From Prosthecobacter sp. (GTDB lineage: Bacteria; Verrucomicrobiota; Verrucomicrobiia; Verrucomicrobiales; Verrucomicrobiaceae), in the NCBI RefSeq assembly GCF_034366625.1, contig NZ_JAXMIH010000006.1, forward strand, positions 682,001 to 746,000: 64,000 nucleotides of DNA, read 5' to 3'. Within the stretch, counting starts at the first letter, position 1; each line of letters opens with the position of its first letter. This document shows, piece after piece, positions 51,601 through 57,364 of the stretch. The notes under the pieces were generated by a model. It was not told the origin of the DNA. It was given only the letters and a program-made list of their open reading frames with translations, and did not search any database. Position numbers and translations under genes: made by a program.

Positions 51601-52738
51601 ACTCGCTGCCGCGATACACATTGCCGCCGATGACCGCACCGCCTTCCGCGTGCGAGTAGTGGATGATGGGCCGCTTGTTGGTGCCGATGTAGGGCTGCGT
51701 GAGATCGCCCTGCAGGCCTTCGATCTTGTCCCACTGGAAATTCAGCGCGGATTCGTTCGGCTCAATGACATCAATCTCCTCCCAGTTGCCCAAACCCACG
51801 TCACCGATGAAGATGCGCTTGGAGACGGGGTCGATCGTCATGCGGTGCGGACTGCGCAGTCCGATGCAGAAGAATTCTTCGAGCGCATTGGCTTGCCCGA
51901 CGAACGGGTTGTCGAGCGGGATGTAGTAGTTCTGCGTCACCGTGCCCGCCGGCTGCGGTGTGCGGGTGATCGGCTTGCTGATGGCACCGCCGCGCTGATC
52001 CACATCAATGCGCAGCACGCCGCTGAACAGACCGCGGTCGATGCGCTGCGTGTTCAGCGTCGATTGCGCGTCGTCGCCATTCGTGAGGTAGAGGAAACCG
52101 TTGTCCGGGTGGAAAAACAGGCCGCTGCCGTTGTGCCACACACTGCCGGCCACCTGGTCGATGAGGATCGTTTCGCTCGCTGGATCAATCGTGCCATCCA
52201 CATTCACCGTGAAGCGCGCGAGGCGGTCGCGGCAGGGTTTGAAGGTGTTCGGGCGTGTCGTGGGACTGCCGGTGACGGTGCCCGGCGTGACCCAGGTGTA
52301 GTAAAGGAAGACGTAGCGGTTGTTCGAGGGCTCCGAGCCGAAGTTCGGATGAAACGCGATGTTCATCAGCCCGGAATCGTCCCAGCCCTGGCATTGATTC
52401 GAGATGTCGAGCATCAGCACCTTCTGCGCGTTGGTGGCCGCCGCATCCTTCGGGAACGAATAGATCTTCCCCTCACGCTCCCACGCGACGAGGCGGCGTT
52501 GATTGGACGCTTGCCCCGGCAGTTCGCAAACGCCGAGGGCGTTGTAGAGCGTCACATTTGGAAACGCCGGCGTGACGGACCAGTTACCGGAGAAGGTCGG
52601 CGCATTGGTGGGCAGCGCGCCGTTGTTGAACGCCGTGAACGACGGACGCGAAGGGATGCCGTATTGAGCAAAGGAGGTGCCAGTCAGAAGAATGGCGGGC
52701 ACGAGCAGCCGGAGCCATTTCAAGAAATACAAAATCAC
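45623..52738 (-). CDS. Giant secreted PQQ-type sugar dehydrogenase / cytochrome c / PA14 protein
   Basis: A 2371-residue protein, signal peptide ~1-24. Residues ~50-480 are a glucose/sorbosone-dehydrogenase-type propeller (WDDSGLMNIAFHPNF, HNGSGLFFHPDNGFLYLTNGD, GLRSPHRMTIDP). At ~600-790 and ~1000-1180 are two similar beta domains (TKAGLMVRESL, TKAGVMIRDSL). Between them lies a cytochrome c-like part with two heme sites, CLACH (~809) and CSHCH (~892). A malectin-like domain, a bacterial Ig domain and three PA14 domains (~1430, ~1698, ~1973) follow, then the shared C-terminal module. It should oxidise sugars and pass electrons to c heme. It is the first gene of the operon and overlaps the next by ATGA. 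Confidence 0.85.
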   Translation of the reverse strand: MILYFLKWLRLLVPAILLTGTSFAQYGIPSRPSFTAFNNGALPTNAPTFSGNWSVTPAFPNVTLYNALGVCELPGQASNQRRLVAWEREGKIYSFPKDAAATNAQKVLMLDISNQCQGWDDSGLMNIAFHPNFGSEPSNNRYVFLYYTWVTPGTVTGSPTTRPNTFKPCRDRLARFTVNVDGTIDPASETILIDQVAGSVWHNGSGLFFHPDNGFLYLTNGDDAQSTLNTQRIDRGLFSGVLRIDVDQRGGAISKPITRTPQPAGTVTQNYYIPLDNPFVGQANALEEFFCIGLRSPHRMTIDPVSKRIFIGDVGLGNWEEIDVIEPNESALNFQWDKIEGLQGDLTQPYIGTNKRPIIHYSHAEGGAVIGGNVYRGSEFASDLGGKYIFADNVSGSIWYLDESTMPPGKVGLTTFPNGVGPVSGGNYVGVSSFGVDADGELYMTQMSSDVNSGRIYKLQRTGAPPPSLPQTLSATGLLSPASFGNNNPLQPVTGYNEFKTVNPLWSDRAYKYRWFGIPTGQTINFTPAGEWSFPEGSVFIKHFDLPTNDNDPAVAQRLETRVLVRDNAGYVYGMTYKWRPDNSDADLITSGITEDIPIIGSVDLGTLSSTDIGSPGVAGSTTPFNGGYAVSGGGADIFGVSDQFRFVHSQKTGDFDIATRMESLDRVDLYTKAGLMVRESLAANSRNVMALMFPTNEARNNNTGGYEFQYRDTTGGGSAAIYPATPQPQVRYPNAWLRLKRQGDVFTAWHAKDGKNWTLYATHTLALPGTVYFGMAVTGHSNAATSTARFHFNINRTQPWYFPGRQDCLACHTQVSGGVLGMNTPQSNSNYHYLASGITDNQLRAMNHAGYFTTPLVEGDIPNYDKFAALSDNTASAEQRMRGYLDSNCSHCHRPGGVHAFWDARYETPLGSASIVNGIVQQNLGVNNAKVIAPQSVERSIMYLRMATATEHFKMPPLAKNVVDQDAIAMLEQWIAEVSQPPADPLPSPWLHADVGSVGFAGDATYATLNDTFIMSGSGDDIWNNADAFHFAYQTLNGDGEIIARVQSITPTDPYTKAGVMIRDSLGAGAKNALMLLTSGQGSQLQYRTATDGATAHTDGPNEFAPYFVRIRRQGDVITGFIAASNGAWQQVGSIVLPMNQSIYIGLALSAHNNAQTATALFDNVSVLANGLPLELHVNFQTASAPVPEGYIADTGSIYGLRDNGFSYGWDVDNTAFARDRNNAASPDQRYDTLNHMKHTDAPAPRSWQIELPNGTYSVHLVAGDPTTTDSNHVVTAEGNVILTGTPSTTSRYIEATSTVTISDGTLSLAQGAGGTNTKLCYIDITGVQGAVSVAMTAPLHQSTNYLNSTVEFTATAFTTNGGATITKVEFFDGFTEVGEDFTEPFAFTWNSVPTGVHQVMAKATDSTGAVGFSSFNQITVSPDGPLGLSAEYWPNLAMSGTPVTRNDANIQFDWAGGAPMTGIPNDLFSARWRGRIKPQYSEVYTFKTATDDGTRLWINGQLVIDRWVNQGANPAYTGTITLTAGQVYDIEMNYFEGFGAAVARLSWSSASQPEELVPGDRLFNPTAGANHRPRQPDIIIPANDGELVDPITMVMQTAAFQDVDAAQTHAATDWEIWSTTGTIERVWSALNQTGGALLYRQLPGGTFEGVLTGQTQLANDTTYQLRVRHRDSSADAATEWSPQAVRSFTTTPPDDPRGVLGEYYPNNATFRLTGTPLSRTDTNIDFNYGGGEPFSGVGADNFCVRWRARVKPQFTETYTFTSETDDGARLWVNGQLLIDKWQFQGPTRHSGTITLIAGQYYDLEMQYFEGAFGAMAKLMWSSASQAEQVVPALRLYAIAPGANHRPRVPALITPSTNGAPQSSSAVPMLGGAFEDEDAGHTHAGTDWEIWTDEDSSVRAWSALNRSGAQLTNVTLSAGTFENSHSGRTTLINDTKYRIRIRHKDSSADANSEWSAWSDWKYFVASPMDAAHGLAAEYYSNTQTFQGTTPFTRTDYDINFSWGGGSPDGAISTDNFCARWRGRVKPEFTETYTFKTDSDDGTRVFVNGQLIIDNFGAFTGQTTGTITLNAGQFYDIEVHFLELGGDAVAKLLWSSASRVEQLIPASRLYAPLLGSNRRPRTPDITLPTGAGLVSPATLALQTGAFVDLDSAQTHAATDWEIWTTTGTIERVWSALNRTGAQRLDLTLADGAFENSHAARTTLLGSTAYQLRARHQDSSGTTTSERSAPTHHAFATSIVPYDTWFTSQFTPAEQANPALSGETADFDGDGLPNLLEYALGTAPKGTNTSPTLLNQVTPTQMILNYQTYTGALDVQFIVESSTDLQGNTWSTTGITTAVDGAANGQLQPMRATITLTPGEPRRFVRVRVVRP
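45990..48450 (-). repeat. Three PA14-plus-spacer repeats within the sugar dehydrogenase gene
   Basis: Three tandem units of roughly 800-830 bases each encode a PA14 domain (starting with (A/G)EY(W/Y)PN or AEYYSN and containing DDGTRLWINGQL, DDGARLWVNGQL or DDGTRVFVNGQL) plus a ~120-residue spacer with TDWEIW and ALNxTGxxL. The spacers are also alike (RVWSALN occurs in all but one, which has RAWSALN). Boundaries are approximate. Confidence 0.8.
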
Positions 52739-52898
52739 GGTCCGAAATACGGTTGGGGTTTAGGGCGGTCAGGAGGCTCCCAAAAAACTGCCTTCGAAGC
52801 AAGCTTTTACCTGGGTGGAGGCGGGGCGAGATCATGCCCTCCCGCAGAACGGAAGTCATTTAGTCAAATGAACATTTCGCAGCCCGGCCGGGACAGGT
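52739..52898. promoter_or_regulatory. Divergent control region between the glucan operon and the two-component system
   Basis: A 160-base non-coding gap is the only space between the start of the three-gene exoenzyme operon (minus) and the kinase-regulator pair (plus). Promoters for both must lie here. I could not identify convincing -35/-10 pairs or a regulator repeat. Its position makes it the expected target of the adjacent LuxR-type regulator. Confidence 0.5.
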
Positions 52899-54962
52899 AT
52901 GATGGAGCGCATGTTCAACGGGCTGAGACTCTCTCTGGCGCTGGCGTTTGCAGGCCTGCCCTTCGTCATGGCCGCGGAGCCGCTGGCAACCGTGGGGGAG
53001 GTGCGCAGGCTGGCGCCGGAAACGGCGGAGCGCAGACCACCCGTGCGCGTGGAAGCAGTGGTGACCTGCTACCACAAGGACTGGGGCGTGCTCTTCGTAC
53101 ACGACGGTAAAGATGGCATCTGCGTCGGCATCGCCGAGCAGGACCGCCCGGCGCAGCCGTATGCACCCGGCATGCGGCTGAGTATTGAGGGAGTCGCCGG
53201 GCCGGGTGAATTCCTGCCGGTGATCCTGCCGTCACGGATCGACGTGAGCGGCAGCGGTGCGTTGCCGGAGTTTGAAAAGGTGACTGCGGAGAGGCTTTTC
53301 CTGCCCGGGCTGGACTGCCATCCGGTGGAGGTGGCGGCGGTCGTAAAGGGCACTTGGTTTGGCGATCAAAGCCTGGTGGTGGAGCTGCAGATCCAGGGCT
53401 GGTCGGTCAAAGCGGTGCTGCCACAGCATCAACCGCAGTCGCAACTGCCCTGGCAGCTCGTGGAACGCCGGGTGCGGGTGCGCGGCATCGCGGGCACGCA
53501 TTTCAACGACCAGCGGCAGATGTCCGGGCGCCTGCTGTTCGTGCAGGGGCTCGAATCCTTTGTGCTCGATGAAGCGGCAGAGTCGGTGGCGGAAGCACCG
53601 CTGATGCCGGTGGACGGGCTGTTGCGCGTGGATTCGCCGCTGCGCCAGCGGGTGCGGGTGCGAGGCGTCGTCACGCATGGCGTGGCCGGACGCGGCCTGT
53701 ACCTGCGAGGCGAAGGCGGCGGTTTGTTTGTGCAGACGGCGCAGCCGGTCTCCATTCAGACCGGGGATGAAGTGGAGGCGGAGGGCTATGCCGCCGTCAC
53801 GGCATTTCGACCGAGCCTGAGTGCGATCAATGTGACAAAGACCGGCACGGCGGCGGCCTTGCCCGAACCGGTGATTTTTCATGCGGCGAACACCCGCCAT
53901 AGCCGCGAGCAGTGTGAACTGGTGACGCTGGAGGCGAACTACTTGGAAACGATGCATGGCCGTGAAGGCATCAGCCTGATGTGCAGTGCGGACGGGCAGG
54001 TGTTTGAAGCGCTGCTGGCGGCGACAGACCCGCTGGCGGAGGCACTGCTGCCCGGCATGAAACTGCGACTCACGGGCATTTGTGAATTCAGCTCCACACG
54101 CCCGCTGGTCATTCCCCGCAACGCCACCGGCTTCCGCATCCAGCTTCGTTCGCCGGCGGATGTGGTGGTTCTTGCCCGGCCGCCGTGGTGGGATGGGCGC
54201 CGTGCGTTGTGGGCGCTCGGGATTCTGGCCGTCGTGGCGTTGGTGATCGGTGCCTGGGCGGTGGTGTTGCAGATGCTGGTGCGCAAGCAATCCTCCGTGA
54301 TCCGGCAGCAGGCCCAGCAGCAGGCCACGCTGGAGGAGCGCCAGCGCATCGCCCGTGATCTGCATGACACGCTGGAGCAGGAACTCGTGGGCGTGACGAT
54401 GCTGCTGGACAGCACCGCGATGAAGCTCAACGGCAGCCATCCGCAGGCCAGCGAACCGCTCGGGCTCGCCCGCCGGCTGCTGCGGCGTGTGCGTGAGGAA
54501 TCACGCAGCACGATTCGTGAAATGCGCAGCGTGACGCTGGAGCAGCGCGGCTTGCACGCCGCCCTCGATGAACTGCTGCGCCCGCTGGCGACGGTGAGCG
54601 GCGCTGCCTTCAACGTCGAAGTCGTCGGCCAGCCGGTCCGGCTTTCGGGAACGCTGGAAACGCATCTTCTCCGCCTGGCCCAGGAGGCCGTGGCGAACGC
54701 CGCACATCATGCGGCGGCCCAAAAAATCGACCTCCGGCTCGAATACGCCGACGGGCAGGTGCATTTGGCGGTGCGGGATGATGGCAGGGGGTTTGAACCG
54801 TCCAGCGCCGCGGCGGCGGCCGGGCACTTCGGCCTCAGCGGCATGCGGGAACGTGCGGAAAAAATCGCCGGGCAGTTGCGCATCGTCAGCCAGCCCGGCG
54901 CAGGCACCACCGTTTCAGTTCAGGCCCCCGTCGTGGCCTTCCAGTCCTCCTCCCCGGCATGA
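52899..54962 (+). CDS. NarL-type sensor histidine kinase with repeated beta-domain sensor
   Basis: A 687-residue protein. A signal/anchor (GLRLSLALAFAGLPFVMA) is followed by a ~400-residue exported part. This part seems to hold about four similar OB-like beta modules, each with VRVxxVVT...G.xLxVxDGxxGIxV-type strands (VEAVVTCYHKDWGVLFVHDG, VRGVVTHGVAGRGLYLRG). One TM helix lies at ~436-458, then the HisKA_3 dimer domain with H489 (RIARDLHDTLEQEL) and a HATPase with RDDGRGFEP and GHFGLSGMRERA. It phosphorylates the LuxR-type regulator, whose gene overlaps it by 4 bases. Starts at 52902 or 52911 are also possible. Confidence 0.9.
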   Translation: MMERMFNGLRLSLALAFAGLPFVMAAEPLATVGEVRRLAPETAERRPPVRVEAVVTCYHKDWGVLFVHDGKDGICVGIAEQDRPAQPYAPGMRLSIEGVAGPGEFLPVILPSRIDVSGSGALPEFEKVTAERLFLPGLDCHPVEVAAVVKGTWFGDQSLVVELQIQGWSVKAVLPQHQPQSQLPWQLVERRVRVRGIAGTHFNDQRQMSGRLLFVQGLESFVLDEAAESVAEAPLMPVDGLLRVDSPLRQRVRVRGVVTHGVAGRGLYLRGEGGGLFVQTAQPVSIQTGDEVEAEGYAAVTAFRPSLSAINVTKTGTAAALPEPVIFHAANTRHSREQCELVTLEANYLETMHGREGISLMCSADGQVFEALLAATDPLAEALLPGMKLRLTGICEFSSTRPLVIPRNATGFRIQLRSPADVVVLARPPWWDGRRALWALGILAVVALVIGAWAVVLQMLVRKQSSVIRQQAQQQATLEERQRIARDLHDTLEQELVGVTMLLDSTAMKLNGSHPQASEPLGLARRLLRRVREESRSTIREMRSVTLEQRGLHAALDELLRPLATVSGAAFNVEVVGQPVRLSGTLETHLLRLAQEAVANAAHHAAAQKIDLRLEYADGQVHLAVRDDGRGFEPSSAAAAAGHFGLSGMRERAEKIAGQLRIVSQPGAGTTVSVQAPVVAFQSSSPA

Positions 54963-55594
54963 GCGCAAGCCCTCCCATCCGTGTTCTCATTGTGGACGAC
55001 CATTTCGCCACCCGGCTCGGTCTGGCGGTGCCGATCAACAGCGAAGCAGGCATGACCGTCGTCGCCGAGGCCAGCACCGGGGCGCGAGCCATCGAACTCT
55101 ACCGCGAGCACCGCCCGGATGTGCTGCTCATGGACTACCGGCTGCCCGATCAGACCGGGGTGACGACGCTGGAGGCCCTGCGTGTCGAGTTTCCGCACAT
55201 CCGGGCCTTGATCCTGTCCGTGTTCGACGGTGAGGAGGACATTTACCGCGCCGTGCAGGCCGGGGCCAGAGGCTACCTCACCAAAGCCGCCGAATGCGAG
55301 GAGGTGCTGCGCGCCATCCGCTGCATCGCCGCTGGAGAAACGTATTTCCCCGCCGAGATCGCCGCCAAACTGCATGCGCGTGAGCAGCGCAAGCCGCTGA
55401 CGCCGCGTGAGCTGGAAATCCTCAAACTGCTCGTCAAAGGCCACTCCACCAAGGAGATCGTCGATCTGCTCCACATGAGCATGGGCACCATCCGCCTGCA
55501 CATCAGCCTCATTTTGGAGAAGCTGGAGGCCTTCGACCGCACCCGCGCCGTCGCCATCGCCATCGAGCGCGGCATCGTCCACGTTGGGGAATAG
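54959..55594 (+). CDS. LuxR/NarL-family response regulator
   Basis: A protein of 211 residues. The receiver domain shows the acidic pair D13-D14 (LIVDDHF), phospho-acceptor D59 (LLMDYRLPDQTG) and the conserved Lys in YLTKAA. The C-terminal LuxR helix-turn-helix is LTPRELEILKLLVKGHSTKEIV followed by GTIRLHISLILEKL, in two continuous helices that contact DNA. The start codon overlaps the kinase stop (ATGA, 54959-54962). The pair lies back-to-back with the alpha-glucan operon, so activation of that operon is the likely job, by inference from position. Confidence 0.93.
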   Translation: MSASPPIRVLIVDDHFATRLGLAVPINSEAGMTVVAEASTGARAIELYREHRPDVLLMDYRLPDQTGVTTLEALRVEFPHIRALILSVFDGEEDIYRAVQAGARGYLTKAAECEEVLRAIRCIAAGETYFPAEIAAKLHAREQRKPLTPRELEILKLLVKGHSTKEIVDLLHMSMGTIRLHISLILEKLEAFDRTRAVAIAIERGIVHVGE

Positions 55595-55989
55595 GTCGAT
55601 GCTGGATGCGAGGGGTGGGTCAGAGGATGCCCCCGTCAACACAGCGCCGATGCTGCCACAGCACGCCGCGTTGCCAAGTCGGAAACCAGGCTGCTTGCGT
55701 TCTGCTCGATTTGAGAACATGAGGAGCGTGACATCATCAGATCAGTCGCATGCCTACCAAAGTTGTTTCCGAAGCCGGTCAGCACACGCGTACGCCGGTG
55801 TCTCGGAAGAGTGATCAGGGACAAGTGCTCCGAGGCGGGCAAGGCATTGGCATGTTGAGTTAGAGTAGGTTTTCTTTTCTCCGTCAACCGCATGGTTCGT
55901 GCGGCGAGCGAAGGCAGTCTCCAGTGTGGAAACGCGGACTGCCAGGCCTTGCCTTGTGGCTTTGCCAAGGAGGGTTCGGGACCGAGATG

Positions 55990-56055
55990 CTGGCCTGGTT
56001 TCATTTTCTCAAATGGGTTGGCACGGCCAATGCCATTGGTTTGGCTTGTACGTCT
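55990..56055. repeat. Repeat copy A, downstream of the Rhs remnant
   Basis: About 65 bases starting CTGGCCTGGTTTCA that match copy B (56981-57038) at roughly two thirds of positions by eye, with shared blocks TGGCACG, CA, ATTGG and TTGGCTTG. Copy A contains the palindrome CCAATGCCATTGG. It begins directly past the end of the Rhs-homologous part (56062) on the minus strand. Confidence 0.6.
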
Positions 56056-56061
56056 CATTCT

Positions 56062-56844
56062 GGCGGTTGAGGTTGGGGGCAGGATGCCCCCACTCCTTGA
56101 AGTTTCGATGCGGCGGGTGCGATAATCGTAGTCGTAGCTGTGCTCGCTGCCGTCGGGCATGGTGACAGCGGTGAGGCGGTCCTGCGCATCCCAGGAATAC
56201 TCCGTGTTTAAAGTTTCAGGTTGAGAGTTTAAAGTTGTGACGTTTTGGGCGATGCGGTTGCCAGCATCGTCGTAGGTCAGTGTGGCTTCACGGAACGTCG
56301 TGCCGCTCGGGTAGTCGCTGTGCGTCCAGCCGATGAGCTGGTTGGCGCTGTTGTAGGTGTAGGCCCAGTGGCCCACGTCGTTCTCCCCGGCCTCGGTGCT
56401 GCTGGCAGCAGCGGCGAGACGCGTCACCGTCTTGGTGGCCCGGTTGTTGGCGGTGTCGTAGCTGTATTCCGTCCGGCTCTGCTCCACGGCGGGCGCGCTG
56501 TCCGTGGTGCGCGTGAAGATCGCCTCGCCGGTGAGCCGGTTGTTGCCGTCGTAGCTCATCACCGTGCTGCGGATGCCGCCTTGGCGCGTGACTTCCCCCG
56601 GCCACAGTTCGTGCTGCTGCGTCACGTTGCCCAGCAGGTCGTGCTCCCAGCCGAACTCCGCCAGCACGTCGGCCTCGCTCATCGTCTGCGTGCGGAACAA
56701 CGTGCGGTTCTTCAGCCGGCCCAGCGCGTCGTAGCTGTTGTTGCTCACCTGGCCGTTGCCAGCGACGAGCACCACGGCGCGTCCGCCCAGGTCGTAGCCG
56801 TAACGCGTCACCCGTCCGCCCTCCACGATGGCCTCGGGCCGGTT
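56062..56844 (-). repeat. Diverged duplicate of the Rhs core end
   Basis: This block encodes the same ordered YD-repeat segments as 58549-59262 in the intact Rhs gene, from NRP to STA. Differences are small in-frame insertions (for example after VTRLA and TTLNSQPETLN) and many substitutions. It marks where a second Rhs end once lay. Confidence 0.85.
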
Positions 56845-56911
56845 GCCACGGGCCATGACGTGGTAATAAGCCCCGGCGGATTGAATGCGGATGCTGCGTG
56901 GCATGCCGCGC

Positions 56912-56940
56912 TTTTAACCCTGAGACAGCTATTTTGTCAA
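56912..56940 (-). promoter_or_regulatory. Possible promoter of the RAYT-Rhs chimera
   Basis: On the minus strand a perfect -35 TTGACA (56940-56935) and a weak -10 TTAAAA (56917-56912) are 17 bases apart. They lie 8 bases before the ATG at 56904, so the transcript would be nearly leaderless. It may be the original transposase promoter. Confidence 0.4.
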
Positions 56941-56980
56941 CTTTTTGCACACTGACCCCGTTTTCCGACGTAGGAGGAAC

Positions 56981-57038
56981 CTGGCCTGATTTCAAATCTT
57001 TAAATATACTGGCACGATCAGTTCTATTGGTTGGCTTG
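56981..57038. repeat. Repeat copy B, downstream of the candidate immunity gene
   Basis: About 58 bases starting CTGGCCTGATTTCA, related to copy A (55990-56055). It has lost the palindrome of copy A. It ends about 20 bases beyond the stop of the small gene next to the Rhs tip. The two copies bracket the chimeric remnant. Confidence 0.6.
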
Positions 57039-57058
57039 CGGGTTCTTTTGGCGTGGGT

Positions 57059-57364
57059 TCATTTTTCTTCTTTTCGCGGCTTCATGTGTGCGAATATCCA
57101 AAGATCCTTGTTGATCCTCTCCTGCAACTCATCGGCGGTCACAAACCACTTTGGCATCGTGAATATCTGAATGCAGCCCGGATGCTTGAAAAGTGCTTCC
57201 TTTTGCTCAGTCTCATTTGGAACGGTCTTGTAGCGAGACACCCCGACAACTTCACCGTCACTGTTGAACTGGAGAAGCCCATGTTGTGGAGCAAAACGCC
57301 GATGTGCTTCCTTGTAGTCAAGGTTTGTAATAAGTTCGAACGCTTGATTAATTGTCATAATCAT
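57059..57364 (-). CDS. Small protein overlapping the Rhs gene, candidate immunity protein
   Basis: A 101-residue soluble protein (MTINQAFELITNLDYKEAHRR, HGLLQFNSDGEVVGVSRY, KWFVTADELQERINKDLWIF). Its ATG overlaps the Rhs stop codon (ATGA, 57361-57364); a second ATG six bases in is possible. I recognise no family. The size, the position directly behind the Rhs tip and the lower GC than the Rhs core all fit an immunity protein that neutralises the tip toxin. That role is inference from gene order and composition. Confidence 0.65.
   Translation of the reverse strand: MIMTINQAFELITNLDYKEAHRRFAPQHGLLQFNSDGEVVGVSRYKTVPNETEQKEALFKHPGCIQIFTMPKWFVTADELQERINKDLWIFAHMKPRKEEK

Larger units (their letters stand above)
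55636..56904 (-). pseudogene. Chimeric remnant: RAYT transposase head joined to Rhs core end
   Basis: An open frame of 422 codons in three parts. Residues 1-20 (MPRSIRIQSAGAYYHVMARG) are the N-terminus of a Y1/REP-associated transposase. From N21 (NRPEAIVEGGR) to ~A281 it is a YD-repeat region that aligns with the end of the intact Rhs gene's core, 58549-59262 (YGYDLGGRAV, WPGEVTR, YDAAGNRIAQ-like). After SGGILPPTSTA the match stops, and the last ~140 residues look non-coding, running through a repeat and ordinary intergenic DNA. There is no transposase catalytic HUH/Tyr part and no toxin tip. The join lies at NRP, which both parents share (RGNRP; FNRP), so it may be a microhomology recombinant. 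Probably non-functional. Confidence 0.75.

Noticed and set aside
52861-52905. TATGAT at 52898 as a -10 box for the kinase gene
   Set aside because: It overlaps the candidate start codons and has no -35 element at the right distance.
50786-53110. 774-codon plus frame opposite the sugar dehydrogenase gene
   Set aside because: Shadow frame; it also runs into the kinase gene's start in another frame and has no recognisable fold.
55636-55989. C-terminal ~120 residues of the chimeric remnant as a new toxin tip
   Set aside because: The sequence after the Rhs break (RMRRTSQTNG...) begins inside repeat A and has the composition of translated non-coding DNA; there is no DPxGL core end before it.
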